From Prosthecomicrobium pneumaticum (GTDB taxonomy: Bacteria; Pseudomonadota; Alphaproteobacteria; Rhizobiales; Kaistiaceae), in NCBI RefSeq assembly GCF_014199915.1, contig NZ_JACHOO010000011.1:54816-109628 (forward strand): DNA of 54,813 bases. Direction: 5' to 3'. Both the position numbers and the translations under genes were made by a program. The notes under the pieces are model-generated. The model was not told the DNA's origin. It was given only the letters and a program-made list of their open reading frames with translations, and did no database searches. Within the stretch, counting starts at the first letter, position 1; every line of letters begins with the position of its first letter. This document shows, in pieces, positions 35,874 to 44,306 of this stretch.

Positions 35874-37565
35874 ATGACAGACCAGACCCTCCCCCCGCTC
35901 GACCTCGCCCCCGATCTCGTCGCGGCGGCGCAGGTCTCGAAAGCGTGGCCCTTCGAGGAGGCGCGCAAGATCGTCGAGCGGCTGGAACGGAAGAGGAAGG
36001 CCGGCGCCGACCTGTCGCGCCCGGTGCTGTTCGAGACCGGCTACGGCCCTTCGGGCCTGCCGCATATCGGCACGTTCGGCGAGGTGGCGCGCACCACCAT
36101 GGTGCGCACCGCCTTCCGGCTGATCACCGAGGACCGCGTCGCCACCCGGCTGCTCTCCTTCTCGGACGATATGGACGGCATGCGCAAGGTGCCGGAAAAC
36201 GTGCCGAACCGCGACCTGCTGGCGCAGAACCTCGGCAAGCCGCTGACGAGGGTGCCCGATCCGTTCGGCACGCATGAGAGCTTCGGCCACCACAACAATG
36301 CGCGGCTGCGCGCCTTCCTCGACCATTTCGGCTTCGACTACGAGTTCGCGAGCGCGAGCGACTATTACGCCCGCGGCGTGCTCGACGAGAAGCTGCTCGT
36401 CATGCTCGAGCGCTACGACGCGGTGATGGAGATCATGCTGCCGACGCTGCGCGAGGAGCGGCGGCGGACCTATTCGCCCTTTCTCCCCGTTCATCCGGAG
36501 ACCGGCGTCGTCATGCAGGTTCCGGTCGACGAGCGGAACCTCTCCGCCGGGACCATCGTCTGGACCGATCCCGACACGGGCAAGCGCTACGAGACGCCGG
36601 TGACCGGCGGCGGCGCCAAGGCGCAGTGGAAGCCCGACTGGGCGCTCCGCTGGGCGGCGCTCGGCGTCGATTACGAGATGAGCGGCAAGGACCACATCGA
36701 CAACGTCAAGACCTCGTCGAAGATCTGCCGCGTGCTCGGTGCCGAGCCGCCCGACGGCTTCAACTACGAGCTCTTCCTCGACGAAAAGGGCGAGAAGATC
36801 TCGAAGTCGAAGGGCAACGGCATCACCATCGAGGAGTGGCTCGACTACGCCTCGCCGGAGAGCCTGTCGCTCTATATGTTCCAGAAGCCGAAGACGGCGA
36901 AGCGGCTGCATTTCGACGTGATCCCGCGGGCGGTCGACGAGTATTTCTCGTTCCTCGACGCCTTCCCGCAGCAGGCGGTCGACCTGCGGCTCGGCAATCC
37001 GGTCTGGCACATCCATTCCGGTCGCCCGCCGCAGGAGGGCACGCCGGTCGCCTTCTCGATGCTGCTCAATCTCGTCAACGTCTCCGACGCCGACGACAAG
37101 ACGGTGCTGTGGGCCTATCTGACCCGCTACCAGCCGGATCTGTCGCCCGAGACGCATCCGACGCTCGACGCGCTGATCGGCCATGCCGTGCGCTACTACA
37201 ATGACGTCGTGAAGCCCGGAAAGGTCTATCGCGAGCCGGATGCGACGATGGTCCAGGCGCTCGACGCGCTCGACCAGGCGCTCGCCGCCATGCCGCAGGG
37301 CACCGGCGCCGACACGATCCAGACCGCCGTCTTCGATATCGGCCGGCGCTTCTATCCGGACCCGACGAAGAAGGGGCCGGACGGCAATCCGCCGGGCGTC
37401 TCGCTCGACTGGTTCCGCGGCCTCTACCAGGTTCTGCTCGGTCAGGACCAGGGGCCCCGCTTCGGCTCGTTCGTCGCGATCTACGGCATCGCCGAGACCC
37501 GCGAGCGGATCTTCAAGGCGCTGCAGGGCGAACTCGCCTGCGGACAGAAGCCGGCCGGGACCTGA
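35874..37565 (+). CDS. lysK: Lysine--tRNA ligase, class I
   Basis: 563 residues from the ATG at 35874. The class I signatures are HIGT at 64-67 and KISKS at 308-312, and the fold is that of LysK rather than the class II LysS. Class I LysRS occurs in archaea and in alphaproteobacteria and spirochaetes, consistent with the organism. It charges tRNA-Lys. Confidence 0.95.
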   Translation: MTDQTLPPLDLAPDLVAAAQVSKAWPFEEARKIVERLERKRKAGADLSRPVLFETGYGPSGLPHIGTFGEVARTTMVRTAFRLITEDRVATRLLSFSDDMDGMRKVPENVPNRDLLAQNLGKPLTRVPDPFGTHESFGHHNNARLRAFLDHFGFDYEFASASDYYARGVLDEKLLVMLERYDAVMEIMLPTLREERRRTYSPFLPVHPETGVVMQVPVDERNLSAGTIVWTDPDTGKRYETPVTGGGAKAQWKPDWALRWAALGVDYEMSGKDHIDNVKTSSKICRVLGAEPPDGFNYELFLDEKGEKISKSKGNGITIEEWLDYASPESLSLYMFQKPKTAKRLHFDVIPRAVDEYFSFLDAFPQQAVDLRLGNPVWHIHSGRPPQEGTPVAFSMLLNLVNVSDADDKTVLWAYLTRYQPDLSPETHPTLDALIGHAVRYYNDVVKPGKVYREPDATMVQALDALDQALAAMPQGTGADTIQTAVFDIGRRFYPDPTKKGPDGNPPGVSLDWFRGLYQVLLGQDQGPRFGSFVAIYGIAETRERIFKALQGELACGQKPAGT

Positions 37566-37575
37566 GGTGGAACGG

Positions 37576-37600
37576 GGACGGGCGAGGATCGCGACCGTCC
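37576..37600. terminator. Possible bidirectional hairpin between lysK and the reductase gene
   Basis: GGACGG (37576-37581) can pair with CCGTCC (37595-37600) in the 43-bp gap between the two converging genes. The stem is short and no T tract is present. Confidence 0.3.
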
Positions 37601-37608
37601 GCCCCGCT

Positions 37609-38628
37609 TCAGAGGTCGAGCACCAGCCGCTCCGTCTTCGCGCCGGAGCAGCAGATCATGACGAGCTTGTTCGAGGCGCGTTCGCGCGCCGAGAGGACAT
37701 TGTCCTTGTGGTCGGGCACGCCCTCGATCACCCGCGTCTCGCAGGTGCCGCAGACGCCCTCGCGGCAGGAATGGGCGACCCGCACACCGGCCTCGAGAAG
37801 CACCTCCATGATCGTGCGGCCCGCCGGAATGTCGAACTCGCGCTTGGTCCGGGCGAGCACGACGCGGAAGCCGGCATCGGGCTTTTCCGCCGTGCCGGCG
37901 AAACGTTCGACATGCAGCCGGTCGGGATCGCGCGCGGCGCCCGCCGCCTCGAAGGCGGCGATCATCGGCGCCGGGCCGCAGCAATAGAGCTCGGCCGCGG
38001 CCGGGGCGGCGGCGAGCACGGCGGCGATGTCGAGCAGATGGCCCGCCTCCGCATCGACGTGGAGATGGACGCGGCCGGGCGCGGCCCGTTCGAGCGCGGC
38101 GAAGCGGTCGAGGAAGGCGGCGAGGCCGCGTTCGCGCACCGCATAATGCAGCCGCCAGGGCCGGCCGAGCGCTTCGAGACGCTCGATCATGGCGAGAATC
38201 GGCGTGATGCCGATGCCGCCGGCGAGGAAGACGCTGACCGGCGCCGTCTCGACGAGTGGAAAGGTGTTGCGCGGCGGGGTGACGGCGAGCGTGTCGCCCA
38301 CCTTGAGCGTCTCGCAGAGATAGCGCGAGCCGCCGCGGCTCGCCGCATCGCGGTTGACGGCGATCACGTAGCGGTCGGCCGGCTCCGGGGCGTTGATCAG
38401 CGAATAGCTGCGCGACAGGTCGCCCGGCAGCGCGAGGTCGAGATGGGCGCCGGCCGTGAAGGCGGGCAGCGCCGCGCCGTCGGGGGCGCGCAGTTCGATC
38501 GCCCGGATCGTTTCGGCGAGATAGGCGATCGACTGCACCCGCAGCATCAGCGGGGCAGGCGCCGCCGACCCCGCCACGGCATCCGCCGCGCGGTCGCGCG
38601 GCGGTTCGAGCGCGAGGCCGAGGCTCAT
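37609..38628 (-). CDS. Oxygenase reductase (FNR-type with C-terminal plant-type [2Fe-2S] ferredoxin domain)
   Basis: 339 residues. An FMN/FAD-binding barrel (RSYSLINAPE near 73), an NAD-binding domain (FLAGGIGITPILAMI, YCCGPAPMI) and a C-terminal ferredoxin with C288, C293 and C296 plus a fourth ligand near C327. This order is that of phthalate dioxygenase reductase/VanB, which passes electrons from NADH to a Rieske oxygenase. The start codon shares a base with the stop of the oxygenase gene (TAATG), so the pair is translated together. Confidence 0.92.
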   Translation of the reverse strand: MSLGLALEPPRDRAADAVAGSAAPAPLMLRVQSIAYLAETIRAIELRAPDGAALPAFTAGAHLDLALPGDLSRSYSLINAPEPADRYVIAVNRDAASRGGSRYLCETLKVGDTLAVTPPRNTFPLVETAPVSVFLAGGIGITPILAMIERLEALGRPWRLHYAVRERGLAAFLDRFAALERAAPGRVHLHVDAEAGHLLDIAAVLAAAPAAAELYCCGPAPMIAAFEAAGAARDPDRLHVERFAGTAEKPDAGFRVVLARTKREFDIPAGRTIMEVLLEAGVRVAHSCREGVCGTCETRVIEGVPDHKDNVLSARERASNKLVMICCSGAKTERLVLDL

Positions 38629-39956
38629 TACTCGGCGGCCTGCAGCTTCGGCCGGTAGCCCTTGATGGCGGCCATCTTCTTCTCATAGCCTTCCAGCCAG
38701 TCGGTGCCGTAGGGCACGACGATATCGCCGCCACGCGCGTCGCGGCAGAGCTCGGGCTGGTCGACGACGGCGGGCAGCTTCTTCTGCTCGGCCCATTCCT
38801 TCGCCGCATCGAGCATGACGCGCCGGGTGAGGATGACCATCCGGTCGCTCGCCGCGAGATGCTCCATGGTGCGGTCGACGACCGGCCCCATCGATTCCTG
38901 GATCGCCTGGTCCTGCAGCGGGATGCCGACGATGCCGGTATAGCTGCCGCCCGAGCGCTGCCATTCCCGGTCGATGCCGTAATCGTTCGAGGCGTCCTTG
39001 ACCGGCCGCCAGCGACCCTTCCAGTCGGTCGTCTGCGGCAGGTATTCGAGCGGCCGGGCGAGACCCTGCACGGGCGTGCCGTCCTTGTAGCGCAGGTTCT
39101 TCTGCCGCCCGGCCTTGCGACCGAGATCGATGTTGAAGATCATCGTCGCGGTGTCGTCGATCGGCACCCAGGCATTGACCGTCACGTTGCCCTCGATCTG
39201 GCCGGCCGGATAGGTCACCCAGAAGGGGAAGATGTAGCTCGCGAAGCGGTGATGCTCGGTGCCCTCATAGGCGTTGCGCTGCGCCGAATACATGGTGCCG
39301 AAGGGCATCACCGAGACATTGATCTTCGGCGCCTTCTCGGTGACCGTGAAGACTTCCGGATCGCTCATGTCGAGCTTGTCGCCGTCGATGCCGCCGACAT
39401 GCAGGAAGCCGAGATGCGAGGTGTCGATGTCGCCCTCGAGCGCCTGCATGTAGTTGCAGTCGCGGTGGGTGAGCGCGATGTTGCGGTCGTCGCCCTCGCC
39501 CATGATCGCCTCGATCTCCGGCAGCGGCGGCGGCGCGTCCTGGCGCTCGCCCATATAGGCGAAGACGAGGCCGCCGGATTCGCTGACGCGATAGGCATAG
39601 GCGGGTGTGCCGGCGGGATATTTGCTCTTGTCCTCGAGGTTCGGCTGGTCGAGGCACTTGCCCGTCACGTCGAACTTCCAGCCGTGATAGGCGCAGCGTA
39701 TGCCACCCTGCTCGTTGCGGCCGAAGAACAGCGAGGCGCAGCGGTGCGGGCAGCGGTGATCGAACACGCCGACCCGGCCTTCCGTGTCGCGGAAGGCGAC
39801 CAGCTTCTCGCCGAGGATCATCAGCCGGACCGGATCGCCGTCCGCCTTCAGCTCGGAGGAGAGGCAGACCGGAATCCAGAACTGGCGGAAGAACTCGCCC
39901 ATCAGCGTGCCCCGCCCGACGCGGCAGAGCTCGAGGTTCTCTTCTGCGGTGATCAT
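38628..39956 (-). CDS. Rieske non-heme iron oxygenase, large subunit
   Basis: 442 residues. Rieske [2Fe-2S] ligands C69, H71, C88 and H91 (CPHRC ... CAYHGW). The mononuclear iron site is in EGDIDTSHLGFLH, with two His and a nearby Asp that would bridge to the neighbouring subunit. The overall type is that of phthalate 4,5-dioxygenase-like alpha subunits, which need only one reductase. The natural substrate is not predictable; demethylation or ring hydroxylation are both possible. Lies between the nitrilase gene (6 bp) and its reductase. Confidence 0.93.
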   Translation of the reverse strand: MITAEENLELCRVGRGTLMGEFFRQFWIPVCLSSELKADGDPVRLMILGEKLVAFRDTEGRVGVFDHRCPHRCASLFFGRNEQGGIRCAYHGWKFDVTGKCLDQPNLEDKSKYPAGTPAYAYRVSESGGLVFAYMGERQDAPPPLPEIEAIMGEGDDRNIALTHRDCNYMQALEGDIDTSHLGFLHVGGIDGDKLDMSDPEVFTVTEKAPKINVSVMPFGTMYSAQRNAYEGTEHHRFASYIFPFWVTYPAGQIEGNVTVNAWVPIDDTATMIFNIDLGRKAGRQKNLRYKDGTPVQGLARPLEYLPQTTDWKGRWRPVKDASNDYGIDREWQRSGGSYTGIVGIPLQDQAIQESMGPVVDRTMEHLAASDRMVILTRRVMLDAAKEWAEQKKLPAVVDQPELCRDARGGDIVVPYGTDWLEGYEKKMAAIKGYRPKLQAAE

Positions 39957-39962
39957 GGTGTC

Positions 39963-41015
39963 TCAGGCATCCACGAGTTGGGGAAGGGGCTCGAGCACGC
40001 CGGCGCGCTCGAGATTGCTGCGGGCGATCGCGACCGCAGCGCCGGTCTCGACCGGATCGGTCATCGGCGCCCGGCGGAAATGATCGGCCGGATAGAAGCG
40101 CGCGGCCTCGTAATAGGGCCGGTACATCTCGAAGCGGGCGCGCAGCAGCGGATTGTGCACGCCGGTATCGGCGCGGCGGTCGGCACGCAGCGTCTCGATG
40201 TCGATGATGCCGCTGACGGCGACGCCCTCGCCGGCATCCTCCTGATAGGCGATCGTCTCGCCGTGATGGTCGAGGATGTGCGAGCGGCCGCCCATGATCG
40301 AGTTGTCGGGCGAGAAGCCGATCGGCCCGGCGACATTGGCGCTGACGAGGTAGCACATGTTCTCGCAGGCGCGGGCGACCTTCGCCGCCTCCTGGCCGGC
40401 CGAATATTTCGAGTTGGTCGGATGCAGGATCACCTCCGCACCCTGCATCATGAAGACGCGCGCCACCTCCGGCACGACGATCTCGCCGCAGGGGATGGTG
40501 GCGAGCCGGCCGAGCTCGGTGTCGACCACCGGGAACACCTTGTCCCTCGGCGTCGCGGCGAGATAGTCGCTCATGAAATCGTGCGGCGAGGGAAAGGCGG
40601 CGGTGTTGATGCGCCGGTAGTTGAGAATCACCTCGCCCTTGCGGTCGATGATGAAGGAGGAGTTGAAATAGCGGCCGGGCCATTCGGGCGGCGCCTCGAA
40701 GAGATTGCCGCTGATATAGATGCCGAGTTCCCGGGCGAGCGCCTGCAGCGGCGCGGTGAGCGGCCCCGGAATGCTCGAGCAGGCCCGCGCGATCCACTCG
40801 GGCACCTTCATGGCGAGCGGTGGCCCGGTCAGGGCGAATTCCGGGAAGACGACGAGATCGGGCCGGTCCGGACCCGCGCAGGCCTTGCGGATCAATCCGA
40901 TCAGCCGCTCGGTATTGCGGGCGAGCACGGCCTTCGCTTCGGCCTCGCTCGACGCCTGGGTCGCGCGTTCGCTGCGCATCTGAATGCTGGTGGCACGCCA
41001 TGGGGCGATCGGCAT
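39963..41015 (-). CDS. Nitrilase-superfamily carbon-nitrogen hydrolase
   Basis: 350 residues. The triad glutamate is E59 (VVFPEF) and the nucleophile is C176 in ATIPCGEIVVPE. The position normally held by the catalytic lysine (YRK) reads R135 (LNYRRINT). The family hydrolyses amides, carbamoyl groups or nitriles. First gene of the oxygenase operon, so it probably handles a product or side-chain of the same substrate. Divergent from gntR, with a palindrome between them. Confidence 0.87.
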   Translation of the reverse strand: MPIAPWRATSIQMRSERATQASSEAEAKAVLARNTERLIGLIRKACAGPDRPDLVVFPEFALTGPPLAMKVPEWIARACSSIPGPLTAPLQALARELGIYISGNLFEAPPEWPGRYFNSSFIIDRKGEVILNYRRINTAAFPSPHDFMSDYLAATPRDKVFPVVDTELGRLATIPCGEIVVPEVARVFMMQGAEVILHPTNSKYSAGQEAAKVARACENMCYLVSANVAGPIGFSPDNSIMGGRSHILDHHGETIAYQEDAGEGVAVSGIIDIETLRADRRADTGVHNPLLRARFEMYRPYYEAARFYPADHFRRAPMTDPVETGAAVAIARSNLERAGVLEPLPQLVDA

Positions 41016-41054
41016 TGTCGGCTCCGTCTTCCGCGCGTTCTAACTGCACGCCAG

Positions 41055-41064
41055 TGGTATACCA
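41055..41064. promoter_or_regulatory. Palindromic operator candidate for the GntR regulator
   Basis: A perfect 10-bp palindrome TGGTATACCA lies 40 bp upstream of the nitrilase start codon in the 231-bp divergent gap with gntR. FCD-type GntR proteins commonly bind short palindromes of the TGGT-x2-ACCA kind. A near-identical site (TGGTGTACCA) occurs in the other divergent promoter of the cluster at 43588, with similar flanks (AACTG-CACGCCA here, AACTGGCATCCA there). Confidence 0.6.
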
Positions 41065-41246
41065 ATAGTCGCCCGATCGCCCACGGAATGCAAGAGGCCT
41101 CTGCCGAAAAGGCGGGCATCGCCCGTTCTGCCTCGATTTCGGGCGTAGGACCGTCGACCGGTCGGCAGGCGGGATGCCGCTCTTGTTCCGCGCGTCTTCC
41201 GGCTGTATGCGGCGTGGGATGCGGCGGGAACAACCGGGAGAGCGCC

Positions 41247-41933
41247 TTGGGCGAGGTCGAAGCAGCACTGCGCGAGGACGACGCGGAATCCGGCGATCGG
41301 CCCAATCTCGCCGGTCAGGTTTATGAGCAGCTGGTCGACCTCCTGATCCGTGGTGAGCTGCGGCCGGGCGATGTGATCACGGAGCGGCGCATGGCGGAGC
41401 GGCTGAAGGCGTCGCGGACCCCGATCCGCGAGGCGCTCGGCCGGCTCGAATCGGAGGGCCTCGTCTACAAGCAACCGAGCCGCGGCGTCACCGTCAGCCC
41501 GTTCTCGACCGAGGCCTTCGTCGAGGCGCTCAACGTGCGCATCCTGCTCGAGGGCGAGGCGGCGCGGCTCGCCGCCGGCCGCATTCCGGCCGACCGGGTC
41601 GCCCGCATCCACAGTGAACTGCAGCGGCTCGCCGCCAATCCGGAGCCGACGCTCGCCGAGATCTGGGAGGTCGACGACCTGCTGCACGGTGAGATCGCCG
41701 ACGCCGCCGGCAACACGCTGATGGCCGGCATGATCCGCGACCTGCGCCGCCGCACCCATGTGTTCAACGCCTATCGCCGGGCGATCCGGCCGACCTTCGG
41801 CATCGAGGAGAACACCTTCCTGCTCGATGCGGTGGCGAGCGGCGACCGCGAGCGGGCGCGCGAGGCAATGATCCGCCACATCGAGAACGTCAAGGTCGCC
41901 GTGATCGAGCGCCTCGCCGGCGCCATCCGGTAG
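41247..41933 (+). CDS. GntR family transcriptional regulator, FCD subfamily
   Basis: 228 residues from a TTG at 41247 with GGGAG upstream; other starts are possible. The winged helix (about 20-85) contains DVITERRMAERLKASRTPIREALGRLE (written in part), and the all-helical FCD ligand domain (about 95-220) carries the expected Asp/His metal ligands (VDDLLHGEIADAAGN, MIRHIENV). It probably controls the divergent nitrilase-oxygenase operon and the hydantoinase/NIPSNAP pair. Confidence 0.88.
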   Translation: MGEVEAALREDDAESGDRPNLAGQVYEQLVDLLIRGELRPGDVITERRMAERLKASRTPIREALGRLESEGLVYKQPSRGVTVSPFSTEAFVEALNVRILLEGEAARLAAGRIPADRVARIHSELQRLAANPEPTLAEIWEVDDLLHGEIADAAGNTLMAGMIRDLRRRTHVFNAYRRAIRPTFGIEENTFLLDAVASGDRERAREAMIRHIENVKVAVIERLAGAIR

Positions 41934-41976
41934 CGGGGCCCTCTCCGGGGGGCGGGCGAGCACACCGCCCGGCTCC

Positions 41977-42128
41977 CCCTCTCCCGCTCGCGGGAGAGGG
42001 CCGGGGTGAGGGTCTGCCCTTCGCCGGCCGAGAAGAGCACCCTCACCCTTCCGGCCTAACCGTCTCGGCCGCCTGCGGCGGCCTGCGACGCCAAGGCCGG
42101 AAGCCCTCTCCCGCGCGGCGGGAGAGGG
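41977..42128. repeat. Two REP-like hairpins
   Basis: CCCTCTCCCGC / GCGGGAGAGGG inverted repeats lie at 41977-42000 and 42104-42128 (the second with an extra loop base). Between them are the ACCCTCACCC companion motif and an imperfect palindrome around CGGCCTTGGCGT. They fill the 263-bp gap between the converging gntR and hydantoinase genes and may serve as terminators. No gene is seen here. Confidence 0.8.
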
Positions 42129-42196
42129 GAAGGCGGCGCCGGTTGTGCGATGCTGCGGCCCGAACATGGCCGGACGGACGAACCCCGCCGCGCGCC

Positions 42197-43546
42197 TCAG
42201 TTCCCGCGCGCCACGAACCGGCCCGAACCCTCCGCGGCGGTGACGGCGCGTCCGTCGAAGGCGAGCGCGCCGCGGACATAGGTCGCGACCGGACGGGCGG
42301 CGAACGCCTCGCCGTCATAGGCGCTCCAGCCGACGCCGTGCGGATCCGCCGCCGCGTCGTGCACCGTCTCGCCCGGCGCGAGCACGGCGATGTCGGCGTC
42401 GAGGCCGGGGGCGAGCCGGCCTTTGCGGACGAGGCCGAAGAAGCGCGCCGGCCGGTCGGCCAGCAGATCGGCCGTCATCGCCGCCGCCCGGTCTGCGCCG
42501 TGCCGGGCGGCCGCATCACTGAAGAAGGCGGGGAGCAGCGTGTCGAGCCCGGGCATGCCGGCGGCGTCATCGAAGATCGTCGGACCGGCCTTGCGCGACA
42601 GCGGCCAGGCGCTGTGGTCGGAGGAGACGAAGGTCGCGCCGCCGGTCTCGACGACCCGCCAGAGCGCCTCGCGCACCCCGCCGCGGATCGGCGGATTGAC
42701 CTTCAGCCGGCCGCCGAGCCTCGGCATCGCCGCGTCGGCGTCGAAATGGAGATAGTGCACGCACATCTCGGCCGTCGCCGCCACGCCGCGGGCGCGATAG
42801 GCGCGCACCAGATCGAAGCCCGCCGGTGTCGAGATGTGGACGATGTGGACATGCGCGCCCGTCGCCGCGCCGAGTTCGAGAAAGTTCGCCGTCGCCACCA
42901 GTTCGGCGACCTCCGGACGGCTCGGGCTGTGGAATTCCGGCCCCGTCTTCCCCTCGGCGCGATGGCGGGCGGTCGCGGCACGGACGATCTCCTGATCCTC
43001 ATTGTGCAAGCCCACCGGCAGGCCGGACGGCGCCACCGCCTCGAGGAGCGCGAGCGCGGCGGCATTGCCGATGCGCGGAAAGCGCGCCGGATGCGCCTCG
43101 AAGGCGGAGATCTTGAAGGCGCAGACACCCCCCTCGATCAGGGCGGCGATGTCGGCCCGGTCGGGCTCGGGCGGCACGGTGCCATAGAGCGCCACATCGC
43201 AGACGGCATAGGTCGCGACCGCCTCGGCCTTCCGCGCCAGCACGGCGGCCGTCGTGGTCGGGTCCGGCTCGTCATAGGGCATGTCGACGATCGTCGTGAC
43301 GCCGCCGCGCACCGCAGCCCTCGTCGTCGGCGCGAGGCCCGGGAAGCCGGTCTGGCTGCCGGCATGGGTCTGGCCGTCGATCACGCCCGGCAGGACATAG
43401 GCCGCGCCGTGATCATCGGTCGCCGCCGCGGCCGGCCGCGGCCCCGAGCCGACCGCGGCGACCACTCCGTCGGCGATCGCCACCCAGCCTCCCTCGAGGA
43501 TCCCCTCCGGCAGGACCACGCGGCCCGCGACGACCCGATCATACAT
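42197..43546 (-). CDS. Cyclic amidohydrolase (allantoinase/hydantoinase/dihydroorotase-like)
   Basis: 449 residues from the ATG at 43546 (GGAGTGGAGC upstream). Amidohydrolase metal-site residues: D57-G-Q59-T-H61 where most members have HxH, carboxylated lysine K145, H181, H237 and D310. The first His is thus Gln, a change also known in some class I dihydroorotases. The enzyme should open a cyclic amide such as a hydantoin, imide or dihydropyrimidine. Divergent from the NIPSNAP gene; operator candidate in between. Confidence 0.87.
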   Translation of the reverse strand: MYDRVVAGRVVLPEGILEGGWVAIADGVVAAVGSGPRPAAAATDDHGAAYVLPGVIDGQTHAGSQTGFPGLAPTTRAAVRGGVTTIVDMPYDEPDPTTTAAVLARKAEAVATYAVCDVALYGTVPPEPDRADIAALIEGGVCAFKISAFEAHPARFPRIGNAAALALLEAVAPSGLPVGLHNEDQEIVRAATARHRAEGKTGPEFHSPSRPEVAELVATANFLELGAATGAHVHIVHISTPAGFDLVRAYRARGVAATAEMCVHYLHFDADAAMPRLGGRLKVNPPIRGGVREALWRVVETGGATFVSSDHSAWPLSRKAGPTIFDDAAGMPGLDTLLPAFFSDAAARHGADRAAAMTADLLADRPARFFGLVRKGRLAPGLDADIAVLAPGETVHDAAADPHGVGWSAYDGEAFAARPVATYVRGALAFDGRAVTAAEGSGRFVARGN

Positions 43547-43566
43547 GCTCCACTCCGGCGAGGTTT

Positions 43567-43597
43567 TGGATGCAACTGGCATCCACATGGTGTACCA
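43567..43597. promoter_or_regulatory. Operator region with two palindromes between hydantoinase and NIPSNAP genes
   Basis: A perfect inverted repeat TGGATGC-N5-GCATCCA (43567-43585) is followed by TGGTGTACCA (43588-43597), which differs by one base from the palindrome in front of the nitrilase gene. The second site is 41 bp from the hydantoinase start and 43 bp from the NIPSNAP start, well placed to control both directions. Confidence 0.6.
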
Positions 43598-43640
43598 ACG
43601 GGACGTCCGTTTGCAAAGACCCGGAACGAGATCCGCCGCA

Positions 43641-44255
43641 ATGCTCTACGACCTGACGATCCTCTCCCTCCTGCCGAACACGCTCGGCGCCGTCCTGCCC
43701 GTCCTGCCGCAGACCTATGCCACCTTCACGCAGAGCGGCACGGTGCTCGGCTGCTTCTCCTGCGAGTTCGGCGTGCTCAACCGCTTCGCCTTCCTGACGC
43801 GCTATGACGATGCGGCGGCGCTCGCCACCGAGCGCGCCCGACTGATGGAAACCGAGGATCCCTATGGCATCGGGCAGTATCTCGGCGGCGTGACGTCCAC
43901 CGCCTTCAAGCCGCTCTCCTTTGCCCGGCCGATCGAGCCGGGCAGCCACGGTCCCTTCTACGAATTCCGCACCTATTCGCTCGCCCCCGGCGGCCTGCCC
44001 GAAACCGAAGCGGCCTGGGCGAAGGTGATCGACCGCCGCCACGCCATGTCGCCGCTCCCCACCATCATGGCCTCCGTCGAGGAAGGCCCGCTGAAGATGG
44101 TGCACATCTGGCCCTATGCCTCGATCGAGGCGCGCGCCGCGGCCCGCGCGCAGGCGAGCAAGGAAGGCGTCTTCCCGCCGCCGGGCGGCTCCGCGAAGCT
44201 GACGGGGCTGCAATCGGAACTCTTCGTCGCGACCGCCTTCTCCGGCCTCAAATAG
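43641..44255 (+). CDS. NIPSNAP family protein
   Basis: 204 residues from the ATG at 43641. Two ferredoxin-like alpha-beta barrel halves can be seen, one at about 1-100 and one starting at FYEFRTYSLAPG near 112. NIPSNAP proteins in bacteria often accompany catabolic operons and resemble small dimeric-barrel oxygenases, but activity is rarely shown. It is the only rightward gene under the second operator. Confidence 0.85.
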   Translation: MLYDLTILSLLPNTLGAVLPVLPQTYATFTQSGTVLGCFSCEFGVLNRFAFLTRYDDAAALATERARLMETEDPYGIGQYLGGVTSTAFKPLSFARPIEPGSHGPFYEFRTYSLAPGGLPETEAAWAKVIDRRHAMSPLPTIMASVEEGPLKMVHIWPYASIEARAAARAQASKEGVFPPPGGSAKLTGLQSELFVATAFSGLK

Positions 44256-44306
44256 CCTTTGGCTCGGCCGGCGCCGCGCCCGCGGCGACGGCTTCACCGG
44301 CGGCCT

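Noticed and set aside
35814-37184. A 456-codon minus-strand frame inside lysK
   Set aside because: Antisense to a clear class I lysyl-tRNA synthetase; charged and repetitive product.
38859-41933. A 1024-codon open frame on the plus strand opposite the oxygenase and nitrilase genes
   Set aside because: It is an antisense shadow of high-GC codons; only its 3' part (from 41247) is a real gene, the GntR regulator.
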